This document shows, one piece after another, positions 46,439-54,897 of a DNA stretch of 64,000 nt. The stretch's first letter is position 1. Each line of letters opens with the position of its first letter. The stretch is taken from positions 434,001-498,000 of the forward strand of contig CAVQBD010000009.1 of the NCBI GenBank assembly GCA_963710645.1. Direction: 5' to 3'. Below the pieces are notes generated by a model. That model was not told where the DNA came from. It searched no databases and saw nothing but the letters and a program-made list of their open reading frames with translations. The position numbers were made by a program, and so were the translations under genes. The stretch is from FEB-10 sp963710645. Lineage in GTDB: Bacteria; Acidobacteriota; Thermoanaerobaculia; Thermoanaerobaculales; Sulfomarinibacteraceae.

Positions 46439-47398
46439 ATGAGCCGCCACCCCGAGAACTGGAGACCGACAGCGAGTCTCGACGCGCTCAGAGTGCGGGC
46501 GGAGGTGCTTGCCTCCATACGCGCTTTTTTTTCCGAACGGGACGTTGTCGAGGTGGAGACCCCTGCGCTGGCATCCACCGCGGTGACGGACGTCCACCTC
46601 AGCTCATTGACCTGCCCCACGGACGACTCAGGGACGCTCCACCTCCAGACCTCGCCAGAATTCCACATGAAACGGCTGCTGAGCGCTGGTTGCGGGCCGA
46701 TCTATCAGATCTGCAGGGCATTCCGTGCCGGCGAGCGCGGACGTCGTCACAATCCCGAGTTCACGATCCTCGAGTGGTATCGCCCGGGCTGGGATCACCA
46801 CGCCCTGATGGACGAGGTCGATGCCCTGCTGACACGGGTCCTCGGCACAGCCCGCGGCGAGCGTCTCAGCTATCGACAGGCCTTCCTCGAACACGCAGGG
46901 ATCGATCCCCACCACGTGACCGATGAGGAGCTGTGCCGAAAACTGGTGGGTCTCGGTGTCCAGAAAATTGAACGTCTCGACCGGAACGATCTCCTCAACC
47001 TCGTATTGACTCATGTGGTCGAAGACAGACTCGGTCGAAACGGCCCCAGCTTTGTCCACGATTTTCCCGCCAACCAGGCGTCGCTCGCGCGGATTCGTGC
47101 CGGCGATCCGCCTCTGGCCGAACGATTCGAGGTCTTTGTCGAGGGTCTCGAGCTGGCCAACGGATTCCACGAACTGACTGACGCCGAGGAGCAGCGCCGG
47201 CGTTTTGAGCGAGACCTCGAGATTCGTGGTCGGCTGGGCCTCCGCCGTCCCGGGATCGACGAACGGCTCCTTGCCGCCCTCGAGGCCGGTCTGCCCCCTT
47301 GCGCCGGGGTGGCGCTCGGCGTCGACCGGCTGGTCATGCTCAAGGTGGGCGCCAGCGATATCTCCGAGGTGATCGCCTTCCCAATCGACCGCGCCTGA
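46439..47398 (+). CDS. epmA: EF-P beta-lysine ligase EpmA (GenX/PoxA)
   Basis: A 319-residue class II lysyl-tRNA-synthetase-like enzyme without the anticodon domain. VVEVETPALASTAVTDVHL, LQTSPEFHMKRLLSAG, QICRAFRAGERGRRHNPEFTILEWYRPGWDHHALMDEV and the C-terminal CAGVALGVDRLVMLKVG are family blocks. It attaches (R)-beta-lysine to Lys34 of EF-P. Completes the epmB-efp-epmA set. Confidence 0.96.
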   Translation: MSRHPENWRPTASLDALRVRAEVLASIRAFFSERDVVEVETPALASTAVTDVHLSSLTCPTDDSGTLHLQTSPEFHMKRLLSAGCGPIYQICRAFRAGERGRRHNPEFTILEWYRPGWDHHALMDEVDALLTRVLGTARGERLSYRQAFLEHAGIDPHHVTDEELCRKLVGLGVQKIERLDRNDLLNLVLTHVVEDRLGRNGPSFVHDFPANQASLARIRAGDPPLAERFEVFVEGLELANGFHELTDAEEQRRRFERDLEIRGRLGLRRPGIDERLLAALEAGLPPCAGVALGVDRLVMLKVGASDISEVIAFPIDRA

Positions 47399-47466
47399 CG
47401 GGCCTCGCCGGCCGCGGGATCCTCGACACTGGATCCCCCGCCCCCCCCCGGAGTGGGGTTGGGGGG

Positions 47467-47508
47467 ACGTTTAACGTTTAACGTTTAACGTTCGACTTTT
47501 AACTTCCA
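47467..47508. repeat. Heptamer array (ACGTTTA)
   Basis: ACGTTTA x3, ACGTTCG, ACTTTTA, ACTTCCA: decays along its length while keeping register. Confidence 0.9.
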
Positions 47509-47560
47509 CCTGGCTGGACCGACGGGGACTTCTCACTGAAAACGTTATACTTCCCCCATC

Positions 47561-48241
47561 ATGAACCTCACCCTCATCATCGTCTTCTCGGTCCTCTTCC
47601 CGTTGACCCATATTCTGATGTCGCACGGGGCGATCCGGTCCGGACTCATCAAGAGCCTCCACGGTGTGTGGCCGTTCCGCGGCCTCTACTCCCTGGTCTC
47701 ATTTCTGACCCTCGGGCCGGCGGCGGCCATCTGGTGGGGCAACCGACAGCTCGGGCCGGAGCTCTGGGACCTGCACTTCTGGGTCGGTCGTGGCATCGCT
47801 CTGCCGCTGATGCTGCTGGCGATTGTCCTCTTGGCGCTGATGCTCGCCGCTCCCAGCCCAGCGAGCATGCTGCCGGGAGTCTCCAAGGTTCAAGGTGTCC
47901 TGCGCATCACCCGGCACCCCATGAATATGGCCTTCGCCGCCTTCGGCCTCGCCCACCTGCTCACCAACGGCTTTCTTGGAGATGTTTTTTTCTTCGGCCA
48001 GTTCTTCGTCCTCGGCTGGCTCGGTTCCTATCACCAGGACGCACGCATGCTCCGGGAGAAGGGCGAGCCCTACCGAGAGTTCATGTCGCAGACCTCGGTG
48101 ATTCCCTTCGCTGCAATCCTCCGCAGGCGCACACGCCTCGACCCGAGCGAACTGGCTTTCCCGCTGTTCCTGATCGCGGTGGCCGCCTTCGTCGCGCTGG
48201 TGATCTTCCACGGCAGGCTCTTTGGCGTGGCGGTCTTCTAA
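47561..48241 (+). CDS. NnrU-family membrane protein
   Basis: A 226-residue integral membrane protein with about six hydrophobic helices. The central GVLRITRHPMNMAFAAFGLAHLLTNG and SYHQDARMLREKGEPYREFMSQTSVIPF are NnrU/isoprenylcysteine-methyltransferase-like motifs. NnrU is linked to denitrification in proteobacteria but its chemistry is not established. No denitrification genes are seen here. Weak RBS. Confidence 0.88.
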   Translation: MNLTLIIVFSVLFPLTHILMSHGAIRSGLIKSLHGVWPFRGLYSLVSFLTLGPAAAIWWGNRQLGPELWDLHFWVGRGIALPLMLLAIVLLALMLAAPSPASMLPGVSKVQGVLRITRHPMNMAFAAFGLAHLLTNGFLGDVFFFGQFFVLGWLGSYHQDARMLREKGEPYREFMSQTSVIPFAAILRRRTRLDPSELAFPLFLIAVAAFVALVIFHGRLFGVAVF

Positions 48242-48244
48242 CCC

Positions 48245-48265
48245 GATCGAAAATCAAAGAACGAA
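48245..48265. repeat. Heptamer array (GATCGAA type)
   Basis: GATCGAA, AATCAAA, GAACGAA; 4 nt after a stop codon. Confidence 0.6.
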
Positions 48266-48327
48266 GACCCCCGCCCACCCGGAGCGAGGTGGGCGCGATA
48301 AGCGGGCGTGCCACTCCGGACATCTTT

Positions 48328-48362
48328 AGGTTGCAGGTTACACGTTGAACGTTGAACGTTCC
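48328..48362. repeat. Heptamer array inside composite block 1
   Basis: AGGTTGC, AGGTTAC, ACGTTGA x2, ACGTTCC. Confidence 0.85.
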
Positions 48363-48488
48363 CACCCTTCCTCCCGGATCGTGAGAGTGCGCGTTGATCG
48401 GGCGTGCCGTCTTTGACGATTTTGGAAAAGCAGTATCAGCGGTGGGGGTCCTTCGTTGCGCCCCGGTTCTTGGTCGCGCTTTCCGTGA

Positions 48489-48564
48489 GGATGCCAGGCA
48501 CGCCGATTCGCCCCAGCGAGACGAATCGACCGGCCGGCGTTGGCGAATCGGGATGCCAGGCACC
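48489..48564. repeat. Palindrome bracketed by GGATGCCAGGCAC direct repeats (family B, copy 3)
   Basis: Arms GCCGATTCGCC (48502-48512) and GGCGAATCGGG (48542-48552); brackets GGATGCCAGGCAC at 48489-48501 and 48551-48564. Reverse orientation to the 17064 copy, sharing its stem but not its loop. Confidence 0.85.
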
Positions 48565-48714
48565 TCCGAGAGACGCGCCCTCGGGGAGGGCCTCGGGGAG
48601 ATGGGCGCGCCGAAGTCAGTGCATCGAAGCGAACGCGGGGGCCCGGATTCCGGCGCCAGCGTCTGCGACAGCAATCAGCGTCAGGACCTCAGGTCTTCCA
48701 TGGCCTGCGGCTGC

Positions 48715-48749
48715 CGACTTTCGACCATTGACTTATGACTTTCGACCGG
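48715..48749. repeat. Heptamer array (CGACTTT type)
   Basis: CGACTTT, CGACCAT, TGACTTA, TGACTTT, CGACCGG; 34 nt upstream of the next start. Confidence 0.75.
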
Positions 48750-48782
48750 CGGGAAGGGCGGAGGATCCGGTATCCTGCTTTG

Positions 48783-49508
48783 ATGACAACGGTAGCGGGA
48801 CTGATCATCGGCGACGAGATCCTCACCGGCAAGGTGCGGGACGCCAACGGTCCCGTGCTGATCGATCTCTGTCGGGAGCTGGGTGTCTGCCTCGAGCGCC
48901 TGGTCTACATCGGAGACGACATCGAGGTCATCGCCACCGAGGTGCGCTCGTGCTCGGAGCGCTTCGACGCGGTGGTCACCTCCGGCGGCGTCGGACCGAC
49001 CCACGATGACCGCACGGTGGCCGCGGTGGCACATGCCTTTGAGGTTGGGGTCGACCGGCACCCGGATTTGGAGGCCATGATCCGGGCCTGGTGGGGGAAG
49101 CGGTTCACCGGTGCCGCCCTCCGCATGGCCGACATGCCGGAGGGATCCCGGTTGTTGTACGGCGACGACGGACTGTTGCCGTTGGTGGTATTTCGCAACA
49201 TCTATTTATTTCCGGGCATCCCTCGTCTCTTCGAGGCCAAGATCGGCGCCCTCCGCGGGGTGTTGGAGGGACGCCCATCAACCCTGCGATCCATCTATCT
49301 GAACTCGGATGAGAGCCTTGTCGCGCCACTGCTCGCCCAGGTGGCGGAAGCGTTCGGAGAGGTCAAAATCGGCAGTTATCCCCGGTCCGAAGACGAGGAT
49401 CACCGGGTTTGGGTCACCGTGGAGGCGCCGGCTTGTCAGGCGGTGGACGCCGCGGTTGACCGGTTGCTCGAGCTGCTGCCGGACGGCGAGGTTGTTCGCG
49501 TCGACTGA
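48783..49508 (+). CDS. MoCF/CinA-N domain (molybdopterin-binding fold) protein
   Basis: A 241-residue protein with the MoaB/Mog/CinA N-terminal fold: AGLIIGDEILTGKVRDAN, VTSGGVGPTHDDRTVAAVAHAF and LFPGIPRLFEAKI. The C-terminal CinA amidase domain is absent, so this is the short form similar to FAD-pyrophosphatase/CinA-N-like proteins (a nucleotide role) rather than a proven Mo-cofactor enzyme. ATG 48783. Confidence 0.85.
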   Translation: MTTVAGLIIGDEILTGKVRDANGPVLIDLCRELGVCLERLVYIGDDIEVIATEVRSCSERFDAVVTSGGVGPTHDDRTVAAVAHAFEVGVDRHPDLEAMIRAWWGKRFTGAALRMADMPEGSRLLYGDDGLLPLVVFRNIYLFPGIPRLFEAKIGALRGVLEGRPSTLRSIYLNSDESLVAPLLAQVAEAFGEVKIGSYPRSEDEDHRVWVTVEAPACQAVDAAVDRLLELLPDGEVVRVD

Positions 49509-49568
49509 GGGTTCATCACCGCCGGCGGAATGCCATGATCCACGAAAACGGTTGCTGTGTAACGAACC

Positions 49569-51539
49569 ATGACCATATCCCAGACTGATCCCCAACGCGA
49601 CGAGTGGATGCAATTGGTGCGGCGCGTTCGCGAGAACCCATCACTGCCGTTCGGAGAGCAGTGGGAGACCTTCCAACGGCTCGCGGCCGAGCGACCTGAG
49701 GAGCTCGGCCCAATGCCGGCGTGGTGGCCCGACACCGATCGGATCGCCAACTCCAACATTGGCCGATTCGCCGCCGATCTCGGTTTGGGTGGCTACGAGG
49801 AGTTGCACCGCTGGTCCGTGGACCACCGAGAGGATTTCTGGGGCCGAGTCATCAATCGGTTGGGGGTCGTGTTTGACCGAAATCCCGGTGGAGTCCTCGA
49901 AGCCGGCGACGGGCCAACCGCGCCGCGATGGCTGCCCGGCGCCCGGCTCAACATCGTGGACAGCTGTTTTCGGCCTTCGGACTGCACCATCGCGGTAGCC
50001 ATTGGTCACGAGGGTTCGTCGGCTGTCGAAACCTTGACTTACGGCGAGCTGGAGCACCTCGTCAATCGGGTGGCCAACGGCCTGATCGCAAACGATTTCC
50101 AGCCCGGTGACGGCATCGCCCTGTATATGCCCATGAATCTCGAGTGCGTCGCGGCCTACCTCGGCGTGATCCGGGCGGGCTGCTATGTGGTCTCCATTGC
50201 CGACAGCTTCGCCTCCGACGAGGTGGCTCGACGGCTGCGGATCGGCCGCGCGACCGGCGTGGTCACGGTGGACGTATTCGACCGCGGCGGCAAGAAGATC
50301 CCGCTTTACGACACTCTGGTCGAGGCCGGGGCGCCCCGGACGGTGGTGGTTTCCTCCAATTCCAATGTGGATCTTCGCGAGGGAGACCTCCTCTGGGAGA
50401 ATTTCCTAGGCGACGGCTCGCCCCCCGCTCCGCTGATGGGCGATCCCGATGCAATGATCAACGTGCTGTTTTCATCGGGCACCACCGGCGACCCAAAGGC
50501 CATCCCGTGGAGCCATCTCACCGCAATCAAGGCCGCCGCCGACGGCCACTTCCACCAGGACATCGGACCGGGCTCGGTGGTGGCATGGCCCACCAACATC
50601 GGCTGGATGATGGGGCCGTGGCTGATCTTCGCGACCTTCATGAATGGCGCGGCAATGGCGTTGTATGAGGGGTTGCCCACGGGGAAAGGCTTTACTTCCT
50701 TCGTAGAGCGAACGGGCGTGTCCATGCTGGGTGTCGTTCCCTCGCTGGTGCGGGCATGGCGGAGCTCCAGCGCATGCGAGAACGCGAACTGGAACGGCAT
50801 CGAGGTCTTCAGCTCCACCGGCGAGCCCTCCAACCGGTCCGACTCACTGTGGCTGATGAGCCAAACGGGATTCCGGGCGCCGGTTGTGGAGTACTGTGGC
50901 GGCACCGAAATCGGTGGCGGCTACATCACCGGCACGGTGGTCCAGCCCTCGTCCCCGGCCACCTTCTCGACACCCGCCCTCGGCCTCGATCTGGTGCTGC
51001 TCGACGAGGATGGAACTCCGGTCGACACCGGAACCAACGGCGAGGTCTTCCTGATCCCGCCATCCATCGGGTTGTCCCAAGCCCTGCTCAACCGAGATCA
51101 CGACGAAGTCTATTACGACGGCTGCCCACCGGGACCGGAAGGTCGGGTCCTGCGACGCCACGGCGACCAGCTGGAGCGTCTCCCAAGGGGCTACTACCGC
51201 GCCCACGGCCGCGCCGACGACACCATGAATCTCGGCGGCATCAAGGTCTCGTCGGTGGAACTCGAAAACGTGCTCGATCAGCACGAGGCCGTCTCTGAAA
51301 GCGCCGCAGTGGCGGTGCAGCCCGGTGGCGAGGGCGCCGATCGTCTCGTGGTCTTCGCAACGCTGACCGAGGACCGACCCGTGGACGAGCTCAAGCGCGA
51401 GCTCAACCAGCGGCTGGCCGCCACCCTCAACCCATTGTTCAAGATCCACGACGTGGTGGCTGTCGACTCCATGCCCCGGACCGCATCCAACAAGCTCATG
51501 CGGAGAACCTTGCGCGCGGAGTACATGGGGCGGGGTTGA
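49569..51539 (+). CDS. AMP-dependent acyl-CoA synthetase (acetyl-CoA-synthetase-like, AAE17/18 type)
   Basis: A 656-residue ANL-superfamily ligase activating a carboxylate with ATP and CoA. The ACS-type N-cap (WWPDTDRIANSNIGRF, WSVDHREDFWGRVI) is followed by the phosphate loop VLFSSGTTGDPKAIPWSHL, the A5-like VEYCGGTEIGGGYI, YRAHGRADDTMNLGGIKVSSVELE (A8 hinge) and the C-terminal Lys in PRTASNKLMRRTLR. The IPW after the loop resembles plant AAE17/18-like members. Substrate not determined. Confidence 0.9.
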   Translation: MTISQTDPQRDEWMQLVRRVRENPSLPFGEQWETFQRLAAERPEELGPMPAWWPDTDRIANSNIGRFAADLGLGGYEELHRWSVDHREDFWGRVINRLGVVFDRNPGGVLEAGDGPTAPRWLPGARLNIVDSCFRPSDCTIAVAIGHEGSSAVETLTYGELEHLVNRVANGLIANDFQPGDGIALYMPMNLECVAAYLGVIRAGCYVVSIADSFASDEVARRLRIGRATGVVTVDVFDRGGKKIPLYDTLVEAGAPRTVVVSSNSNVDLREGDLLWENFLGDGSPPAPLMGDPDAMINVLFSSGTTGDPKAIPWSHLTAIKAAADGHFHQDIGPGSVVAWPTNIGWMMGPWLIFATFMNGAAMALYEGLPTGKGFTSFVERTGVSMLGVVPSLVRAWRSSSACENANWNGIEVFSSTGEPSNRSDSLWLMSQTGFRAPVVEYCGGTEIGGGYITGTVVQPSSPATFSTPALGLDLVLLDEDGTPVDTGTNGEVFLIPPSIGLSQALLNRDHDEVYYDGCPPGPEGRVLRRHGDQLERLPRGYYRAHGRADDTMNLGGIKVSSVELENVLDQHEAVSESAAVAVQPGGEGADRLVVFATLTEDRPVDELKRELNQRLAATLNPLFKIHDVVAVDSMPRTASNKLMRRTLRAEYMGRG

Positions 51540-51692
51540 AAATCAGGTACCACATGTCGGTGCCATGCACCGCCGCAGATGTGGCGACCTTGTTCTCCAA
51601 TTCGGTTTCGACGGTGCCTGGCACCGGCCCGCGGGATGGGTTCGACTCACTGATTTCGTCGCGCCCAACTCCCAACCGCGGTCCCCGAGAGA

Positions 51693-51767
51693 GCCACCCC
51701 TGACACTTTCGGGCCTCGCATGCGCTCAACGCCGCATTCCACAGGTCCCGAAAGTGTCAGAAGTGGC
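51693..51767. repeat. Hairpin element, family A (CTGACAC stem, copy 3)
   Basis: GCCACCCCTGACACTTTCGGG (51693-51713) pairs with CCCGAAAGTGTCAG-AAGTGGC (51747-51767) around a 33-nt loop; followed by ACGCCCGACCGTCGCGCCC. Confidence 0.9.
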
Positions 51768-51816
51768 ACGCCCGACCGTCGCGCCCACACCCACTCAGGG
51801 AGGCGGGGGGGGGGGC

Positions 51817-51844
51817 GATCTTGCATCTTGGATCTTAGATCGGT
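51817..51844. repeat. Heptamer array (GATCTTG type)
   Basis: GATCTTG, CATCTTG, GATCTTA, GATCGGT. Confidence 0.75.
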
Positions 51845-51857
51845 TGGGCGGGCGGGG

Positions 51858-51890
51858 GAAAAACAACGCCACCGTGCTCGCACGGTGGCG
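51858..51890 (-). terminator. Rho-independent terminator of the LPxTA-tail protein gene
   Basis: Minus-strand CGCCACCGTG-CGAG-CACGGTGGCG followed by TTGTTTTT. Confidence 0.92.
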
Positions 51891-51932
51891 CCGGTCCGCC
51901 CGGTGGGGCGGAATTCGTTCTGTTTTGCGGCT

Positions 51933-52607
51933 CTAGAAGCGGCGGACGATGCCGATTCCGAGGCCGATCACGATCATCAGCAGACCGGTCAGACCCACCA
52001 GCGGCAGCTGGCTGGCGGTGGACGGCAGGGCGGGCGCGGTGTAGGCCGGGGCTGGCTTCGGAGCTGGCTTCGGAGCGGCAGCCGGGGCCGTGCCCATCGC
52101 CATGACCTCACGCTCGTCCACGATTTCTTCCCTCGTGGAGACGATCGTGGCAGTGACATTCATACCCGGCTTGAGGTCCCAAAGCGTGATCGGCTTGCCG
52201 TTGGAGGTCAGTTGCACACCCTCGGGGACTTCATGGTACTTCTTGACCTCGCCGTCCTCGTTGCGGATGATCACGGTCTGGCCGACGCGCTCGAGCACCT
52301 TGCCGTTCCGAACCTCTTCCGTGTAGACGTCGAGGACCTCTCGGTTGGTCTTGACCTCGGCAGTCAGCACGGTTCCAGGCTTGAGATCGCCCACCGCGGT
52401 GGGAACACCGTCGATGTCGAACATGAAGCCTTCTTGCACGTCAAACTGTCGCGTCGTGCCGTCCGCCATCTTGACGACCAGGTTGTTCCCGTGGGTGGTC
52501 ACAACCGTGCCCTGCAGGATTTCGCGGGTCATCTGTGCCATCGAGACACCAGCGCCCACCATCGTCACCACGACGGCAATCAGAATTACTTTCGAAAAAC
52601 GAGACAT
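51933..52607 (-). CDS. Exported protein with LPxTA-like C-terminal sorting tail, unknown function
   Basis: A 224-residue protein. ATG 52607 follows GGAGG by 7 nt. The signal peptide (MSRFSKVILIAVVVTMVGAGVSMA) is followed by two similar beta modules: TVVTTHGNNLVVKMADGTTRQFDV..LKPGTVLTAEVKT and RVGQTVIIRNEDGEVKKYHEV..LKPGMNVTATIVS. A Pro/Ala-rich linker (KPAPKPAPAYTAP) precedes LPSTA, a hydrophobic stretch and RRF at the very end. That tripartite end resembles LPxTG or PEP-CTERM-type sorting signals. No sortase or exosortase is in the window, so anchoring is inferred. Function unknown. Confidence 0.8.
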   Translation of the reverse strand: MSRFSKVILIAVVVTMVGAGVSMAQMTREILQGTVVTTHGNNLVVKMADGTTRQFDVQEGFMFDIDGVPTAVGDLKPGTVLTAEVKTNREVLDVYTEEVRNGKVLERVGQTVIIRNEDGEVKKYHEVPEGVQLTSNGKPITLWDLKPGMNVTATIVSTREEIVDEREVMAMGTAPAAAPKPAPKPAPAYTAPALPSTASQLPLVGLTGLLMIVIGLGIGIVRRF

Positions 52608-52871
52608 CACAAATCCTCCTTATGGTTAGTACCTTACAAAGTCAATGAACAATTGGGCCGTATATACCATTCCCATTATCGAGCGCAAGTTGCGAGCTTT
52701 CTAACCCGAGGGATTCTGTTTCCAGAATTCTCCACCGAGTCACCACAATGTCGTTGCCTCTGCACTCCAAACACCAATTGACCCGGATTGTAGCACGTCC
52801 GGACTCGTGAGACACTCGGCTTTCCCGCTCAGGCGAAAAATTCAACGCAAACGATTGATTATGGGTTTGTT

Positions 52872-54008
52872 ATGCTGCCAATCGTGGACTATTTCAAGCT
52901 CACCACGCCGAGCGCACTGGTCGATCTGGACCGTCTCGAACGCAACGCAGCGTGGATGACCAACAGGGCGAAGGAGCTCGGGGTCAGCCTACGGCCCCAC
53001 GTCAAGACCCACAAATGCATCGAAGCCGCGAAGATACAGACCGCGGGTCAGACCCGGAAGATCACGGTTTCTACCCTGGCCGAAGCCCGGCGGTTCGCCG
53101 AGGCCGGTTTTGACGACATCATCTACGCCGTACCCCTGTCGCCAGAGAAGACCCCAGCGTGTGCCGAACTCCAAAGCCAGATCGGGGCATTCCACCTGCT
53201 GCTCGACCATCCCGGAACGTTGGACGCTCTCGAAGGGTTCGGAACGGCCCATAGCCACCGATTTTCGGTCTTTTTGAAGGTGGACTGCGGATTGCACCGC
53301 GCTGGGGTGAATCCGGAGAGCCCTGAGGCAGTGGCACTCGCGGGACGGCTCCACCGTTCGAACCAGGTGGACTTCCGGGGCATCCTGACCCACGCGGGCC
53401 AGTCCTACAGGAGTCGAAACCGCTCAGAGGCAGCCGACGTCGCAGCCAATGAGCGGGACCTCATGGTGGCCTTCGCCGAGAAGCTCCGGGCCAAGGGCAT
53501 CCCGGTGGACGACATCAGCATCGGTTCGACCCCCACCATCACCGCGGCGGATGACCTCCAGGGGATTTCCGAGGTTCGACCCGGCAACTATCTCTTCTTC
53601 GACGCCTTCCAGGCGGCCATCGGCAGCTGCAGTGTCGACGACGTGGCCTTTTCGGTGCTGACCACCGTGATCGGCGTCTACCCGGACGCCCGGCGGCTGG
53701 TGGTGGACGCCGGCGCCCTCGCGCTCAGCAAGGACCCAGGACCGACCCACGTGGACCCGGACTGCGGCTTCGGAGTGGTGGTGTCGGAACAAGACTGCAG
53801 GCCTGTGTCGGGCCTCAAGGTGACGTCGCTTGCTCAGGAGCACGGCGTGATGCACTCCGACGGACCGCTCGACCCCGCATGGCGGGCCGGCACGCGGTTT
53901 CGGATCCTGCCCAACCACTCCTGCCTGGCAGCGGCCTGCTTTGAGACCTACAACGTCGTTCGCGGCACCGAGGTGGTGGACGAATGGCGCCCGGTTCGTG
54001 GGTGGTAG
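52872..54008 (+). CDS. DSD1-family PLP enzyme (D-threonine aldolase / D-serine dehydratase-like)
   Basis: A 378-residue fold-type III PLP enzyme. The PLP Lys is in LRPHVKTHKC; STLAEARRFAEAGFDDI, FLKVDCGLHRAGV and GILTHAGQSY line the barrel. The C-terminal DSD1 zinc motif is visible as LPNHSCLAAACFE (His and Cys). Candidate reactions are D-threonine aldol cleavage or D-serine dehydration. Stand-alone gene. Confidence 0.9.
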   Translation: MLPIVDYFKLTTPSALVDLDRLERNAAWMTNRAKELGVSLRPHVKTHKCIEAAKIQTAGQTRKITVSTLAEARRFAEAGFDDIIYAVPLSPEKTPACAELQSQIGAFHLLLDHPGTLDALEGFGTAHSHRFSVFLKVDCGLHRAGVNPESPEAVALAGRLHRSNQVDFRGILTHAGQSYRSRNRSEAADVAANERDLMVAFAEKLRAKGIPVDDISIGSTPTITAADDLQGISEVRPGNYLFFDAFQAAIGSCSVDDVAFSVLTTVIGVYPDARRLVVDAGALALSKDPGPTHVDPDCGFGVVVSEQDCRPVSGLKVTSLAQEHGVMHSDGPLDPAWRAGTRFRILPNHSCLAAACFETYNVVRGTEVVDEWRPVRGW

Positions 54009-54021
54009 CTCCCCCACCCGC

Positions 54022-54056
54022 CCGGATACCGGATCTCGGATGCCGGATGCCGGATC
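54022..54056. repeat. Heptamer array (CCGGATG type)
   Basis: CCGGATA, CCGGATC, TCGGATG, CCGGATG, CCGGATC, 13 nt after a stop codon. Confidence 0.9.
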
Positions 54057-54104
54057 CCCCACCCAACCAACCTGGGAGCAAGGAACAGGGAACACCCCCG
54101 CCCT

Positions 54105-54192
54105 CCCGAGCCCGCTTGTCACGGCGTAGCCGGAGGCGGAGCCGGAAGCCCGAGCCCGCTTGTCACGGCGTAGCCGGAGGCGGAGCCGGATG
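54105..54192. repeat. Tandem duplication of a 44-nt unit
   Basis: Unit CCCGAGCCCGCTTGTCACGG..GAGCCGGAAG occurs at 54105-54148 and again at 54149-54192 with one or two differences. A diverged relative (GCTTGCCACGGCGTAGCCC) is at about 8358. Confidence 0.88.
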
Positions 54193-54225
54193 GCCGTTTC
54201 CGTCGCCGAACGAAGAACGAAATCA

Positions 54226-54638
54226 CCCGCCCACCCGGAGCGAGGTGGGCGCGATAGGCGGGCGTGCCACTCCGGACATCTTTCAGTTGCAGGTTACACG
54301 TTGAACGTTGAACGTTCCCACCCTTCCCCCGGATCGTGAGAGTGCGCGTTGATCGGGCGTGCCGTCTCTGACGATTTTGGAAAAGCAGTATCAGCGGTGG
54401 GGGTCCTTCGTTACGCCCCGGTTCTTGGTCGCGCTTTCCGTGAGGATGCCAGGCACGCCGATTCGCCCCAGCGAGACGAATCGACCGGCCCGCGTTGGCG
54501 AATCGGGATGCCAGGCACCTCCGAGAGACGCGCCCTCGGGGAGGGCCTCGGGGAGATGGGTGCGTCGACGTCAGTGAATCGAAGCGAACGTGAGGGCCCG
54601 GATTCCGGCGCCAGCGTCTGCGACAGCAATCAGCGTCC
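54226..54638. repeat. Composite repeat block, copy 2 of 2
   Basis: Direct-orientation duplicate of 48271-48682 in the same internal order, including a heptamer array (54284-54318) and a family B palindrome (54444-54520). Confidence 0.92.
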
Positions 54639-54841
54639 GGGCAGATGGCAGCATGGGTGATGAGCGACCGCAATCCGGAGCAATCCCAGCTGATCACTGC
54701 CGCAGTCCCTGATCGCTGACGCAGCCGCCGATCACGGTCGCTGTTTCTGATGACCGTCGCTGTCGCTGCCCCTGGATTTCGGGCACGGACACGGCGGAAC
54801 CCGGAACCAGCGAAAATGGTCTGTACTCTGCGGCCTACGCG

Positions 54842-54869
54842 AAAAAACCGGCGGGGTCGGCCCCGCCGG
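54842..54869 (-). terminator. Rho-independent terminator of the S8 protease gene
   Basis: Minus-strand CCGGCGGGG-CCGA-CCCCGCCGG followed by TTTTTT. Confidence 0.94.
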
Positions 54870-54897
54870 CTCGATTCCGTCCGATCGCTGACTCGAC

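Larger units (their letters stand above)
48271..48682. repeat. Composite repeat block, copy 1 of 2
   Basis: About 412 bp nearly identical to 54226-54638, with a handful of substitutions and one-base indels by eye. It contains in order the CGCCCACCCGGAGCG flank, a GGGCGTGCCACTCCGGACATC half-arm, a heptamer array, a second GGGCGTGCC flank, an unpaired TTTGACGATTTTGG arm, a family B palindrome and the GGGGAGATGGGCGCG..GAAGCGAACGC flank. Confidence 0.92.
48242..48782. other. Gene-free stretch: composite repeat block
   Basis: Almost entirely filled by the duplicated composite block (48271-48682) between heptamer arrays at 48245 and 48715. No gene supported; frames here recur at 54359 because the block is duplicated. 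Confidence 0.8.
51540..51932. other. Gene-free stretch: hairpin element, heptamer array, terminator
   Basis: Holds a GGTGCCTGGCACC family B bracket remnant (about 51613), a family A hairpin (51693), a GATCTTG heptamer array (51817) and the terminator of the minus-strand gene. No gene seen. Confidence 0.75.
54009..54897. other. Gene-free stretch: repeat mosaic including composite block copy 2
   Basis: Holds a CCGGATG heptamer array, a 44-nt tandem duplication, the second composite block, degenerate CAGCGATCAC repeats (54640-54800) and the terminator of the S8 protease gene. No gene supported. Confidence 0.78.

Noticed and set aside
52872..54008. Alanine racemase
   Set aside because: The fold-type III barrel is shared, but the HxC zinc motif near the C-terminus and the RPHVKTHK lysine region place it in the DSD1/D-threonine aldolase group.
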